From contig CAKRSS010000029.1 of NCBI GenBank assembly GCA_934401725.1, forward strand, positions 1 to 25,759: DNA of 25,759 nucleotides. Reading direction: 5' to 3'. Shown in pieces: positions 7,039-15,171 of this stretch (its first letter is position 1; each line of letters starts with the position of its first letter). A program made the position numbers and the translations under genes. Origin of the DNA: an uncultured Eubacteriales bacterium. Lineage in GTDB: Bacteria > Bacillota > Clostridia > Oscillospirales > CAG-272. The notes under the pieces were generated by a model, which was given only the letters and a program-made list of their open reading frames with translations, made no database searches and had not been told where the DNA came from.

Positions 7039-9435
7039 TCACACTCTCCTCACCGGCGTGGCCAACCCCGTCCCGTCGCGGAACGCGAGAATCACCTCGT
7101 CGACCTCGGCGGGCGACTCGACGGAGAAGATAAAGTGCTGTCCGCAAAGTCCGGCGCGGGCGAGCTCGTCGGCGCGGTCGGACATGCAGGTCGGCAGACT
7201 GTTGTATATCACGCTGCGGTGGTCGAACTCGCGCAGTACCGGGAAATCAACGCCCCGGCGGTCGGTCAGCGTCAAAAGACTTCGGCGGCAGTCGTCGCAG
7301 CTGCCGAGCTCGCGGCCTACGCACTTCTCAAGCACCATCAGCGGAATCCGACCGTAAACTATCGCCGAAATGTCGCCCGCAAGGTCGCGCAGGCGGGGCA
7401 GCGACAGCTCGGGCGACGCTATGACGTCGGGAATGCCCAGCGCCTCGAGCGCTGCGACCGCGCGTGAGTTGGTGACGTTGAGCCTGAAGTCGCCGTGGAC
7501 GCGCAGTCCGGCGCCCTGCGCCAGCCCGACGTGCCCGACGTTGCCGACGATAGCCTCGCTCACGCCGTTCGCCGCCGCGGCGGCAAGCAGACGCGAGACG
7601 GTTTCGCGCTCGCTGTCGAATATCACGGGCGGCAGTATGACGCCGCGGACGCCCGGCACAGAAGTGCGCGCGCATACGGTCAGCGGCAGGTAAAGCTCAT
7701 CAAAATAATCCCGCGCCGCCGGTGTGATTTGCGAGGGCAAATAAAAGCGGGCGGTCCTGTGCGCGCGGCGGGAATCGCGCGGCGCGTCCGGAACGCAGAC
7801 GCCGCGCGCCGGTTCGGCGTGCTCCATGCGGACTGCCGCCGCGGCGTCCGTCTCGGCGGTCAGTGCGTCGAGAGCCGCTCGGCGGAGCGCGTTTATCTTC
7901 GAGACCGGGACGGCCAGCCCGTCGTCAAGCCTGAGCTCGGCGTGTGCGGGACAGAACCGCGTCCCGCCGAGCTTTGTCAGGTTGCGCAGCACGGCGTCGC
8001 GCCCGGACGGCGACCTCAACGCCTCCTCCGGCGTCTCTCCGCACACCGTCACGCTGTGCGCGCCGCAGCGAACCGTCATTTTCATGGGCACACCGCGCAG
8101 AATTTCTGCCTCGATGTCGACCGGGACGCGGCGGGAGAGCCCCGTGAACGGCTCGAGCGCGCGCGAGGCGGTCTTGTCCTGCTCGCGGCGGACGCCCAGC
8201 ATGTCCGAGTCAATCCGGCGTGCATAGTAGCCGTCTGTGAAGCCGTCGCGCGAGAAAATGACGGCAAGATAGTCCATCTCGGCCGGTGTGGCGGCGCGGC
8301 GCTCGTCAAGCAGCCGACGGAAAACTCTCGTCACCGCCAGCACGTATTCGGGCGACTTCATGCGCCCCTCCAGCTTCAGCGACGCGACTCCGGCCTCGAT
8401 AAGCTCGGGTATGTGCCCGGCGAGCGACAGATCCTTGAGCGAGAGCGGGTAGCGCTCCCCGCCGCCGACGCGGTAGGGCAGACGGCAGGGCTGCGCGCAC
8501 TCGCCGCGGTTGCCGCTGCGTCCGCCCACCATGGACGAAAACAGGCACTGCCCCGAGTGGCAGACGCACAGCGCGCCGTGCACAAACACCTCGGCCTCGA
8601 TGGGCGAGCGCGCGGTAAAGCTGCTTATGTCGTCCGCGGGCATCTCGCGCGCGCAGACCATGCGGCAGAAGCCAAGCCGTTCTAACTGTTCGGCCGCAGC
8701 GACACAGTGCCCCGACGCCTGGGTGCTGGCGTGGAGCGGCAGGTCGGGCCGGGCGGCGTGTATGGCGGCGGCGACGCCGAGGTCGGCGACGATAAGCCCG
8801 TCGACACCGGCGCGGTAGGCGACGTTTGCGTCCTCGAGGACGGCGGCAAGCTCGCGGTCGGTCGCAAGCGTGTTGAGCGTCTGGTAGACGCGGACGCCGT
8901 AGAGGTGCGCCAGCCGAACGGCGGCGGCTATGTCGTCGGGGGTGAAGTTCTGGGCGAGCGCGCGTGCGTTGTGACGCACGCCGCCGAAGTACACGGCATC
9001 AGCCCCGCCCTCGATGGCGGCCTCGAGCGCCCGCGGCGATCCCGCGGGCGCAAGCAGCTCGGGCAGCGGCAGTCCCTCGGGCGCGCGCCGGACGCCTGCG
9101 GCGTCCGGTTTTACGTCAGGAAGGGTGAGCGGGGGGACGCGGGTGGTGGCCGCGTGAGTGGTGGCCGCGTGAGTGGTGGCCACGCGGGTGGTGGCCACGC
9201 AAGTGGTGTCCGAAGCTGTGCTCTGCGATGTGTTCTGCGCACTGTTATGCGCACTGTTGCGCGTGCTCTTGTGCGCATGGGACTGTGCGCCGCGGACGGC
9301 TCCGTTTTTGCCGCGCTGCATCTTGTCGCGCGGAGCCCCTCCGCGCATACTGTCCGTCCCTTTAGGCGCAAAACCCGCCGCGCCCGCATTGCGGGTGCGG
9401 CGGGAGTTGTTCTGTTTCGGCTTTTTATCAGACAT
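7039..9435 (-). CDS. U32 family peptidase / RlhA-like protein with DUF3656 region
   Basis: A 798-residue protein. Residues 1 to about 118 are a basic, low-complexity extension with tandem pentapeptides. The U32 domain runs from LPELLAPAGSP (about 126) through YFGG and STQASGHCVAA to the signature EVFVHGALCVCHSGQC (283-298) and GECAQPCR; Cys291, Cys298, Cys314 and Cys318 match the four Fe-S cysteines of this family. The remaining about 400 residues fit the DUF3656 and C-terminal regions. E. coli RlhA, about 650 residues, hydroxylates 23S rRNA C2501; other members are called collagenases. I favour an RNA-modification role by similarity. The ATG at 9435 overlaps the end of the upstream ZapA-like gene, indicating translational coupling; GTG at 9438 is the alternative start. 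Confidence 0.9.
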   Translation of the reverse strand: MSDKKPKQNNSRRTRNAGAAGFAPKGTDSMRGGAPRDKMQRGKNGAVRGAQSHAHKSTRNSAHNSAQNTSQSTASDTTCVATTRVATTHAATTHAATTRVPPLTLPDVKPDAAGVRRAPEGLPLPELLAPAGSPRALEAAIEGGADAVYFGGVRHNARALAQNFTPDDIAAAVRLAHLYGVRVYQTLNTLATDRELAAVLEDANVAYRAGVDGLIVADLGVAAAIHAARPDLPLHASTQASGHCVAAAEQLERLGFCRMVCAREMPADDISSFTARSPIEAEVFVHGALCVCHSGQCLFSSMVGGRSGNRGECAQPCRLPYRVGGGERYPLSLKDLSLAGHIPELIEAGVASLKLEGRMKSPEYVLAVTRVFRRLLDERRAATPAEMDYLAVIFSRDGFTDGYYARRIDSDMLGVRREQDKTASRALEPFTGLSRRVPVDIEAEILRGVPMKMTVRCGAHSVTVCGETPEEALRSPSGRDAVLRNLTKLGGTRFCPAHAELRLDDGLAVPVSKINALRRAALDALTAETDAAAAVRMEHAEPARGVCVPDAPRDSRRAHRTARFYLPSQITPAARDYFDELYLPLTVCARTSVPGVRGVILPPVIFDSERETVSRLLAAAAANGVSEAIVGNVGHVGLAQGAGLRVHGDFRLNVTNSRAVAALEALGIPDVIASPELSLPRLRDLAGDISAIVYGRIPLMVLEKCVGRELGSCDDCRRSLLTLTDRRGVDFPVLREFDHRSVIYNSLPTCMSDRADELARAGLCGQHFIFSVESPAEVDEVILAFRDGTGLATPVRRV
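9143..9211 (-). repeat. 15-bp tandem repeat inside the U32 gene
   Basis: The unit GTGGTGGCCGCGTGA (plus strand) occurs at 9143, 9158, 9173 and 9188 with small changes, plus a partial fifth. It encodes pentapeptides of the type ATTHA or VATTR in the N-terminal extension. The period is a multiple of three, so changes in copy number would keep the frame. Confidence 0.88.
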
Positions 9436-10171
9436 CACCGTACGTCAGCAGCTCGAACATCGAGCCGACCTTGCTCTTGGACTTCTTTGCGGGCGTCTCG
9501 GCGGCCTCGGCCTTTGCAGGCTCGGCGGCAGCGGCAGGCGCGGCCTCAGCCTTTGCGGGCTCGGCGGCCTCGGGCGCAGTCCCGGCTGCTGCGACGGGAG
9601 CGGCGGCCTCGACAGCGGGAGCGGCGTCCCCGGCGGCAGGAGCGGGAGTCGCGGAGGCGACAGCGCTGTTCTCGTCGGCGGGGATGTCCATGCTCATCTG
9701 CTGTGCGGCGCCCGAGCGGAGCTCGTCCACCTTGGCCTTGAGCTGGGCAATGCGGGTCTCGTACTTTTCCTTCATGTTCTCAATGCGGCCCTCGTACTTT
9801 TCCTTCTGGGTCTGCACTGCGGCGTCGGAGCGCTCCTTCTGAGCGGCTGCGGCGGCCTCGTATCTTTCCTTCTGAGCCTCAAGCCTCGACTCGAGACGGG
9901 CGATCTGAGCGGCGGCCTTTTTGTTTTCCTCTACCAGCTTTTCGCGCTCGCCGTCGTTCTGATCCTTGCTCTGCTCAACCTGCTCGCATGCCGAGCAGAA
10001 CTCGAGCGCGCAGAGTATCGCGGCCTCGGTTTTGGAGATGTTGTTGCTGCGGGCACACATGCCGGTGATGTAGCCGTCCACCTTTTTGACGATCTCATCG
10101 AGCGCCTCGGGGGTGAGATCACAGCGGAGTCTGAGATCGTAATCAGCGATTTTGATAGTATATGAATTCAT
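9428..10171 (-). CDS. ZapA-like cell division protein with coiled coil and Ala/Pro-rich tail
   Basis: A 247-residue protein. Residues 1 to about 85 match ZapA: NSYTIKIADYDLRLRCDLTPEAL, then IVKKVDGYI and AAILCALEF. A coiled coil (about 85-155) contains repeated QKERYEA/QKEKYEG/MKEKYET units, followed by an Ala/Pro/Glu-rich segment with repeated EPAKAEA and a C-terminal patch KKSKSKVGSMFELLTYGDV. ZapA bundles FtsZ at the division ring and is usually only 80-110 residues, so the long tail is unusual. ATG at 10171 is chosen because GGAGGT lies just before it; an earlier ATG at 10183 contains the ribosome site itself. Upstream of U32, an order often seen in Firmicutes. Confidence 0.8.
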   Translation of the reverse strand: MNSYTIKIADYDLRLRCDLTPEALDEIVKKVDGYITGMCARSNNISKTEAAILCALEFCSACEQVEQSKDQNDGEREKLVEENKKAAAQIARLESRLEAQKERYEAAAAAQKERSDAAVQTQKEKYEGRIENMKEKYETRIAQLKAKVDELRSGAAQQMSMDIPADENSAVASATPAPAAGDAAPAVEAAAPVAAAGTAPEAAEPAKAEAAPAAAAEPAKAEAAETPAKKSKSKVGSMFELLTYGDV

Positions 10172-10221
10172 CCTGACCTCCATACCGCCATTGGCGGCTT
10201 AAAATACATTTATACATCATT

Positions 10222-10250
10222 ATTATATCACATAATCCGCGAAAAAAAAG
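10222..10250 (-). promoter_or_regulatory. Probable promoter of the zapA-like operon
   Basis: On the minus strand TATAAT (10227-10222) is preceded by TGTGA, an extended -10 element. The region 17 bp upstream is T-rich without a good -35. A small hairpin (GCCGCC-AAT-GGCGGT, 10187-10201) sits just before the ribosome binding site and could affect translation. Confidence 0.6.
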
Positions 10251-10409
10251 CCATTTCGGACAAATTGTCACACATCAAAAATCCGGACACAATATATAGT
10301 GCAAAAAGGGCAAATGTGACGCAAAATAGGGAGATTTGAACGGCGTTTTTTTGAGAAACATCAAAAAAGCACGGGGTCGTGGCGGCCTTAGCGCTAAACC
10401 AACGGTTTA

Positions 10410-10438
10410 TTGACAAAGTGCGCGATATGTGATATAAT
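10410..10438 (+). promoter_or_regulatory. Consensus promoter ahead of the short ORF and XRE gene
   Basis: TTGACA (10410-10415), exactly 17 bp ending TGTGA, then TATAAT (10433-10438). Two short palindromes lie just upstream (TTAGCGCTAA at 10387-10396 and AAACC-AAC-GGTTT overlapping the bases before the -35) and are candidate operators, possibly for the XRE protein itself. Confidence 0.85.
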
Positions 10439-10485
10439 CCGAATATCGTGGAGACACGAAATATTTTGTTGAAAGGAGGCGGGAT

Positions 10486-10542
10486 ATGATGAATAACTCT
10501 CATATCGGATGCAACGTCGCCCGCCTCGGCGGCGACAAGTAA
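10486..10542 (+). CDS. Short ORF (18 residues), leader peptide or truncated XRE start
   Basis: ATGATG preceded by a near-perfect AAAGGAGGCGGG encodes MMNNSHIGCNVARLGGDK and stops at TAA 10540-10542. The stretch HIGCNVARLGGDK resembles the first helix of XRE-type HTH domains (IGxNIxxLRxxKG), and the real XRE gene 110 bp downstream begins with a similar LGENIVRQRKKQG. It may therefore be a broken duplicate of an XRE start, or a translated leader. A hairpin-forming stretch (about 10570-10605) lies between it and the XRE gene. Confidence 0.5.
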   Translation: MMNNSHIGCNVARLGGDK

Positions 10543-10653
10543 TTCAGATTACAACAACATCCGAGCGCGGCACTGTCCGGCGGAGCGATTCTCCGGGCAG
10601 CGCCGTGCGAAACCGAAGCAGCCGAGGCAGAGAGCACGAACCGAAAGGAACAG

Positions 10654-10914
10654 GTGACAGGCTTGCTGCAAACGCAATTCGGGTTGGGTGAAAATATTGT
10701 ACGGCAAAGGAAAAAGCAAGGGCTGACTCAAACCGCGCTCGGCGCGATACTGGGGGTCAGCGCGCAGGCGGTATCGAAGTGGGAGCGTCAGTTGGCGTGT
10801 CCCGACATAATGTTATTGCCTCAGCTTGCTGCCGTTCTCGGCGTGACGCTCGACGAGCTTTTCGCGCCCTGTTTCCCCACCGTGGACAGTAACAATAACA
10901 GAGCTGTGTCGTAA
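10654..10914 (+). CDS. Small XRE-family transcriptional regulator
   Basis: An 86-residue protein that is almost entirely one Cro/CI helix-turn-helix domain: ENIVRQRKKQGLTQTALGAILGVSAQAVSKWERQLACPDIMLLPQLAAVLGVTLDELF (about 13-70). SAQAVSKWERQ is the recognition helix of the widespread Firmicute XRE class. No sensor domain follows. Start GTG 10654 is chosen for an AAAGGA a few bases upstream. Transcription probably comes from the promoter at 10410, so it shares its mRNA with the short ORF. The last codons run into the terminator stem. Target genes unknown; autoregulation is plausible. Confidence 0.85.
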   Translation: MTGLLQTQFGLGENIVRQRKKQGLTQTALGAILGVSAQAVSKWERQLACPDIMLLPQLAAVLGVTLDELFAPCFPTVDSNNNRAVS

Positions 10915-10939
10915 GACGCGGCTCTGTTATTGTTTTTGG
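10889..10939 (+). terminator. XRE gene terminator
   Basis: AACAATAACAGAGC (10891-10904) pairs perfectly with GCTCTGTTATTGTT (10921-10934), followed by TTT. The XRE stop codon lies in the 16-nt loop. Confidence 0.92.
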
Positions 10940-10949
10940 AGGAAGGTGG

Positions 10950-11940
10950 GGCGTATTGCATATGCCTATATGCAAGATAAGTTCTTTGGCCTTGGAAGGC
11001 TCTCGCCGTGGCCTGCCTCCGACGGTGAAGAAGTGTACTCGCCGAACGTCCGAGGGACGTGTTCTAACTGTACTTTTCTGCCGCGAGCAGAAAAGTACCA
11101 AAAGAGTCGCCCCAGAGAGGGCTAACCTACGGTTCGCCCCCTCTGGACTCCCCCACTCCCGTGGGGATGCTTTATGGGGACGTGCCCACCCTTACTGAAG
11201 TCTGCATCCGGCTGAAAGACGCCTTTTGGGAAGTGAACTGCGTCCGCGTTCATACTCGCCGGGACATTCACCGGAACCCACGCTGGGCAGGCTAACCATT
11301 GGACGCCCCGCCCCGGCGGCCCCCCGTGCGTCCCAGTGGGAGCGTCTGCGGTACAAATGGTTCTCGGGATGAAGTTCTCAAAAATCGCTTCACCGTTCGG
11401 ATGAGGTTTGATGGGAACCGATAAGCTCACGCCTCTCTATGCGCGCCATCATATTGCGGCTTCGCCGCTCATGAGGGCTATTTAGGCGAAAATTCTTTCG
11501 GGAGTGGCGCACCAATCAGAGCAAAACTAACGTTTTCAAGCATTTCGCGCCCATCTTTAATCACTGTAAGCTGCCATCCGCACGCACGCACTGGTTGACC
11601 TCGAAAGACGTCACGCTAAGTTTAGAGCGATGGCTTAAATCAGCCTTCACGGCGAGTCCGAGCGGGGACAAAGCCGTGCGTCACCAAAAGGCGTGATGCC
11701 GGATGCGTGCGCCAATGAGGCCACTGCCCGCCACCACCAATCCATCAAGGGAGTTGGGGGTTGTCCAAACGTTGGTGCACTCTTTTGAATTTGATTATGC
11801 CTTCGGCATAATCAAATTGTTCTTTCTCTGTTGCATAACAGAAAAGTACACTTCGAACACGTCGGAGACCGGCCACGGCGTGCACCCCTCGGGGTACAAA
11901 ACTAACTTCTCCGCGCACAGGCATATGCAATACGCTTAAT
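10950..11940. mobile_element. Family 1 repeat element, complete copy A (about 1 kb, no transposase)
   Basis: Fills the gap between the XRE terminator and the response-regulator promoter. From the left: a GCGTATTGCATATGCC box (10952-10967), AAGTTCTTTGGCC (10979), the stem GTACTTTTCTGC..GCAGAAAAGTAC (11070-11098), a GGGGGC/GCCCCC-rich hairpin, CCCCCACTCCCGTGGGG, and a 350-bp section (about 11125-11485) matching the reverse complement of 17440-17790. The interior follows, then GGGGACAAAGCCG and GCGCCAATGAGG (reverse complement of 17270-17335), a 14-bp stem capped by cTTCGg (11788-11818), a decayed copy of the GTACTTTTCTG stem (11819-11849), and the inverted box GCATATGCAATACGC (11922-11936). The order is the mirror image of copy B. 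No open frame resembles a transposase. Confidence 0.75.
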
Positions 11941-11962
11941 AAAATCTTCATACATTCCCCCC

Positions 11963-11991
11963 TTGTATCTTAGTGAATAAACCTGTATAAT
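11963..11991 (+). promoter_or_regulatory. Promoter of the two-component operon
   Basis: TTGTAT (11963-11968), 17-bp spacer, TATAAT (11986-11991), followed by CGGAGG at 12005-12010 before the ATG at 12019. It lies 25 bp outside the right end of repeat copy A. Confidence 0.75.
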
Positions 11992-12018
11992 GTAACTACC
12001 ATAAACGGAGGTACCGAC

Positions 12019-12711
12019 ATGTACAATATCCTCATCTGCGACGATGAACGTCCTATCGTCGAGGCGCTGAAAATATACCTTTCAAATCAGGACTATAACC
12101 TGCTTGAGGCCTGCGACGGCGACGCCGCCGTCAAAATCGTGAACGAGAACGAGGTGCACCTCGTCCTGCTCGACATAATGATGCCCGGCCGCGACGGCAT
12201 CTCCGCCCTCGCCGCCATCCGCAAGGTCAGTAACGTCCCGGTTATACTGCTCAGCGCCAAAAGCGAGGACGCCGACATCATCCTGGGGCTTAACGCCGGC
12301 GCCGACGATTATATCACCAAGCCCTTCAAGCCCGCCGAGGTCGTCGCGCGCGTGCGCTCGCAGCTGCGGCGCTATATGCAGCTCGGCAGCGGCGCAAAAC
12401 GCCCCTCCGTCCTCACCTGCGGCGGCGTCGAGCTCGACACCGAGCAGCACACCGTCACGCTCGACGGCGCGCCCGTCGCGCTTACGCCGACTGAGTACGG
12501 CATTCTCTGCCTGCTCATGCAGAACCCCGGCCGCGTCTTCTCGCCCGACGAGATTTACCGCCGCGTCTGGCACGACCAGCCCATCGGGAGCGAGAACACC
12601 GTCGCGGTGCACATCTGCAATCTGCGCTCCAAGCTCGAGCTTGACCCCGGCGCACCGCGCTATCTCCGCGTCGTCTGGGGACAGGGCTACAAAATGCAGG
12701 AGGGTCGATAA
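12019..12711 (+). CDS. OmpR/PhoB-family response regulator (VanR-like)
   Basis: A 230-residue two-domain protein. The receiver domain (1-118) has the acidic pair Asp8-Asp9, phospho-acceptor Asp52 in LVLLDIMMPGRDG, Ser79 in VILLSA and Lys101 in YITKPF. The winged-helix output domain (about 132-227) has LTPTEYGILCLLMQNPGRVFS, EIYRRVWHD, NTVAVHICNLRSKLE and VWGQGYKM. Phosphorylation by the adjacent kinase should control DNA binding. The stop overlaps the kinase start by one base (TAATG), so the two are coupled. The regulon is not evident; VanR-like describes sequence type and does not imply resistance. Confidence 0.95.
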   Translation: MYNILICDDERPIVEALKIYLSNQDYNLLEACDGDAAVKIVNENEVHLVLLDIMMPGRDGISALAAIRKVSNVPVILLSAKSEDADIILGLNAGADDYITKPFKPAEVVARVRSQLRRYMQLGSGAKRPSVLTCGGVELDTEQHTVTLDGAPVALTPTEYGILCLLMQNPGRVFSPDEIYRRVWHDQPIGSENTVAVHICNLRSKLELDPGAPRYLRVVWGQGYKMQEGR

Positions 12712-14657
12712 TGAACAAACTTAAACGCAGTCTCGCCGCCAAAACCGGCGCTATGATACTGCTCGTGCTTATGCTGTGGGTCGTCGTCGGCAGCGTCGTC
12801 ATGGCTGTCGGCCTGTTCGAGTTTGACGTCTACGCCTCGCCCGCCAGCGCGCGCTACTCTCTGCTCTCCACCCGCGCCGAGAACGACTCGCGGCGGCTGA
12901 TAAGCTATTTTTACGCCGCGCAGCTCGACACGAATGGGACCGACGTCTCCATCTCCCCCGACCGGCAGACGCTGCTCTGGCTCTCCGAGAGCAATATGAG
13001 CTTCCGCGTCGAGCGGGACGGCGTCGAAATATTCAACAACCTGCCGGCGGACGCCGACAGCTACCCCACCTCCAGCTGCTTCGACTTCAGCCTCAAATAT
13101 TACATCGGTTCGGATGACGTCACCGACGAGGGCCAGTTACAGGGTCTCGTCAGCTACACCGTCACCGCGCGGCTCGACCCGAACCTGCCCCACCGCGACT
13201 TTTACCGGCTGCTCTCGCGCCTGTTCGACGTGGCTGTCGCGCTGCGCTACGCTGTCTACGTCATCGCGTTCGCGGCGCTGGTTGCCTGCGTGTTTCTCGC
13301 TGTGTTTCTCGTCGCGTCGGTCGGGCACCGTCCGGGCACGGACGAGCCTGACAGCGTGCTCGGGCACATTCCATTCGACATCACGACGATAGCCGTAGCG
13401 TTTATAGCGTTCATCGGGGTTGCCTTTATGGTCGAATTCGTGCCCTCCTTCTCCGCCGGGGTGACGCTGACCGCGCTGTTTTGCTGTGGGAGCGTGCTGG
13501 CGGTCGTGTGCATGGTTTACGTCATGAGCTTTGCCGCCTGCGTCAAGCTGCGGACGCTGTGGCGCGGCAGTCTCACCTGCCTCGTTCTGCGCCTCGTATG
13601 GCGCGGGCTGTGCGCCGTCGGACGCGGACTGCGTGCCGCCGGACGCGGGACAGCCGCCTTCTTCCGCGCGATACCGCTGGTCTGGCGCGCCGCGCTCGGC
13701 TGCGGGGCGCTGTGGCTGTGGCTGTTCATTGTCAGCGTTGTCACGAGCGACATGTCGCGCGTGCTCTTCATGCTCGGGACGGCAACGCTGCTTGTCATCT
13801 TCGGCATCTGGTGTGCGATTATGCTGCACCGGCTGTGCCAGGCGGCCGAGCGACTGGCGCGCGGCGAGCTTGAGACGACGGTCAGCGTCAACGGCATGGC
13901 GGGCGACATGCGCTGTCTCGGCGAGAATCTCAACCGCATCTCAGGCGGCATGAGCGTGGCCGTCGACGAGCGCATGAAGAGCGAGCGGTTCAAGACCGAG
14001 CTCATCACCAACGTCTCGCACGACCTCAAAACGCCGCTGACCTCCATAATAAACTACTCCGACCTCATCGCCCGCGAGCCGACCGACAACCAGAAGATCC
14101 GCGAATACGCGACGGTGCTGACGCGTCAGTCCGAGCGGCTGAAGAATCTGATTGTCGACCTTGTGGAGGCATCCAAGGCGGCGACGGGAAACGTCGAGCT
14201 CGAGATGGTGCCCTGCGAGGTAGGCGTGCTTGTGACACAGGCGGCGGGCGAGTACCAGACGCGGCTGGAGGCGAGCGGCCTGACGCTTGTCTCGGACATT
14301 CCGCGCGACGGTGTGCGCATAACCGCCGACGCGCCGCGTCTGTGGCGGGTGCTTGACAATCTGATGGGCAACGCGCTGAAGTATTCGCAGCCCGGGACGC
14401 GGGTGTATCTGACACTGAAGTCGACGGAAGGGCGGGTGCTCATCACAATCAAGAACACCTCGCAGACGCAGCTGAACATTCCGGCGGAGGAGCTGATGGA
14501 GCGTTTTGTCCGCGGCGACAGCTCGCGCCACACCGAGGGCAACGGCCTCGGGCTGTCCATCGCGCGCAGCCTGACGGAGCTGATGGGCGGCGAGTTGCGT
14601 CTCGACGTGGACGGCGACCTGTTCAAAGCAACGCTGGATTTTGCGGAGACTAAATGA
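12711..14657 (+). CDS. Polytopic sensor histidine kinase (VanS-like catalytic core)
   Basis: A 648-residue membrane kinase. TM1 is about residues 12-36, followed by an extracellular region of about 135 residues. Further hydrophobic segments lie at about 176-204, 223-244, 250-278, 326-346 and 350-373, more than the two found in typical VanS-like kinases. A HAMP-like linker (about 372-425) leads to the dimerisation helix FKTELITNVSHDLKTPLTS with phospho-acceptor His437, then the ATPase domain with the N box DNLMGNALKYS (Asn554) and GNGLGLSIA. It partners the regulator immediately upstream. The extra helices could form a ligand-sensing module or couple to another membrane protein. The signal is unknown. 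Confidence 0.93.
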   Translation: MNKLKRSLAAKTGAMILLVLMLWVVVGSVVMAVGLFEFDVYASPASARYSLLSTRAENDSRRLISYFYAAQLDTNGTDVSISPDRQTLLWLSESNMSFRVERDGVEIFNNLPADADSYPTSSCFDFSLKYYIGSDDVTDEGQLQGLVSYTVTARLDPNLPHRDFYRLLSRLFDVAVALRYAVYVIAFAALVACVFLAVFLVASVGHRPGTDEPDSVLGHIPFDITTIAVAFIAFIGVAFMVEFVPSFSAGVTLTALFCCGSVLAVVCMVYVMSFAACVKLRTLWRGSLTCLVLRLVWRGLCAVGRGLRAAGRGTAAFFRAIPLVWRAALGCGALWLWLFIVSVVTSDMSRVLFMLGTATLLVIFGIWCAIMLHRLCQAAERLARGELETTVSVNGMAGDMRCLGENLNRISGGMSVAVDERMKSERFKTELITNVSHDLKTPLTSIINYSDLIAREPTDNQKIREYATVLTRQSERLKNLIVDLVEASKAATGNVELEMVPCEVGVLVTQAAGEYQTRLEASGLTLVSDIPRDGVRITADAPRLWRVLDNLMGNALKYSQPGTRVYLTLKSTEGRVLITIKNTSQTQLNIPAEELMERFVRGDSSRHTEGNGLGLSIARSLTELMGGELRLDVDGDLFKATLDFAETK

Positions 14658-14661
14658 TTTT

Positions 14662-14697
14662 GCGGTTCTCGCAGGGAAGCCTGCGGGGACTGCTTTT
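14662..14697 (+). terminator. Terminator after the sensor kinase
   Basis: GCGGTTCTCGCAGG (14662-14675), GAAG loop, CCTGCGGGGACTGC (14680-14693), then TTTT, starting 4 nt after the stop. The same hairpin type recurs at 16978, 25236 and inverted at 6780 and 17922, always next to family 1 repeat DNA. Confidence 0.88.
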
Positions 14698-15105
14698 CTA
14701 TTAAGAAGAGTTCTTTGGCCTTGGAGGGCTCTCGCCGAACGTCTGCGGGACGTTAAGAACTGTACTTTTCTGCCATACGGCAGAAAAGTACCAAAAGAAC
14801 GTACCAAAGGAGCCGAACCTACGGTTCGCCCCCTCTGGACTCCCCCACTCCCGTGGGGATGGCTTAAGGGAGCGTTCTCACCCTCATTGGCGCTCGCATC
14901 CGGCGCGGCTCGGTCAGAATCTCTCTACCGCGCCTTTGCGGACGTACGGCTTTGTCCCCGGTTTTACGTTGTCCGGGGGACTTGCTAAACCGTTTTTGTA
15001 CTGGCAAAGTAGCTTGGTTGATGGCGGGCGGGAAAATGGGGCTTCATTGGTTGCAGTGATGTTCGGCTTGGAGCGCCTTTCTGCAAAAAATTATGCAATA
15101 CGCCC
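14698..15105 (+). repeat. Family 1 repeat, truncated copy
   Basis: The gene-free gap between the kinase and the lipoprotein gene. It has AAGAGTTCTTTGGCCTTGG (14704), the stem GTACTTTTCTGCC..GGCAGAAAAGTAC (14762-14791), GAACCTACGGTTCGCCCCCTC, CCCCCACTCCCGTGGGG, CCTCATTGGCGCTCGCATCC and a tail ending near CTGGCAAAGTAG at about 15010, all as in the left half of copy B. The inverted 350-bp section is missing. ATTATGCAATACGCCCC near 15090 looks like the remaining end box. Confidence 0.75.
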
Positions 15106-15114
15106 CCTCCCTTA

Positions 15115-15143
15115 TTGAACATTTCTCAAAAATATGCTATAAT
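15115..15143 (+). promoter_or_regulatory. Promoter of the lipoprotein gene
   Basis: TTGAAC (15115-15120), 17-bp spacer ending TGC, TATAAT (15138-15143), then AAAGGAGA about 10 nt before ATG 15172. Confidence 0.8.
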
Positions 15144-15171
15144 AACCCCAACCAAAAAAAGGAGACGCGAG

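Noticed and set aside
10950..11940. Riboswitch or long leader of the two-component operon
   Set aside because: The same sequence occurs inverted elsewhere and lies upstream of the mapped-looking promoter at 11963, so it is not part of that mRNA.
12019..14657. VanRS glycopeptide-resistance operon
   Set aside because: Only the regulator and kinase resemble VanRS; no vanHAX-type genes follow, and the kinase membrane part differs.
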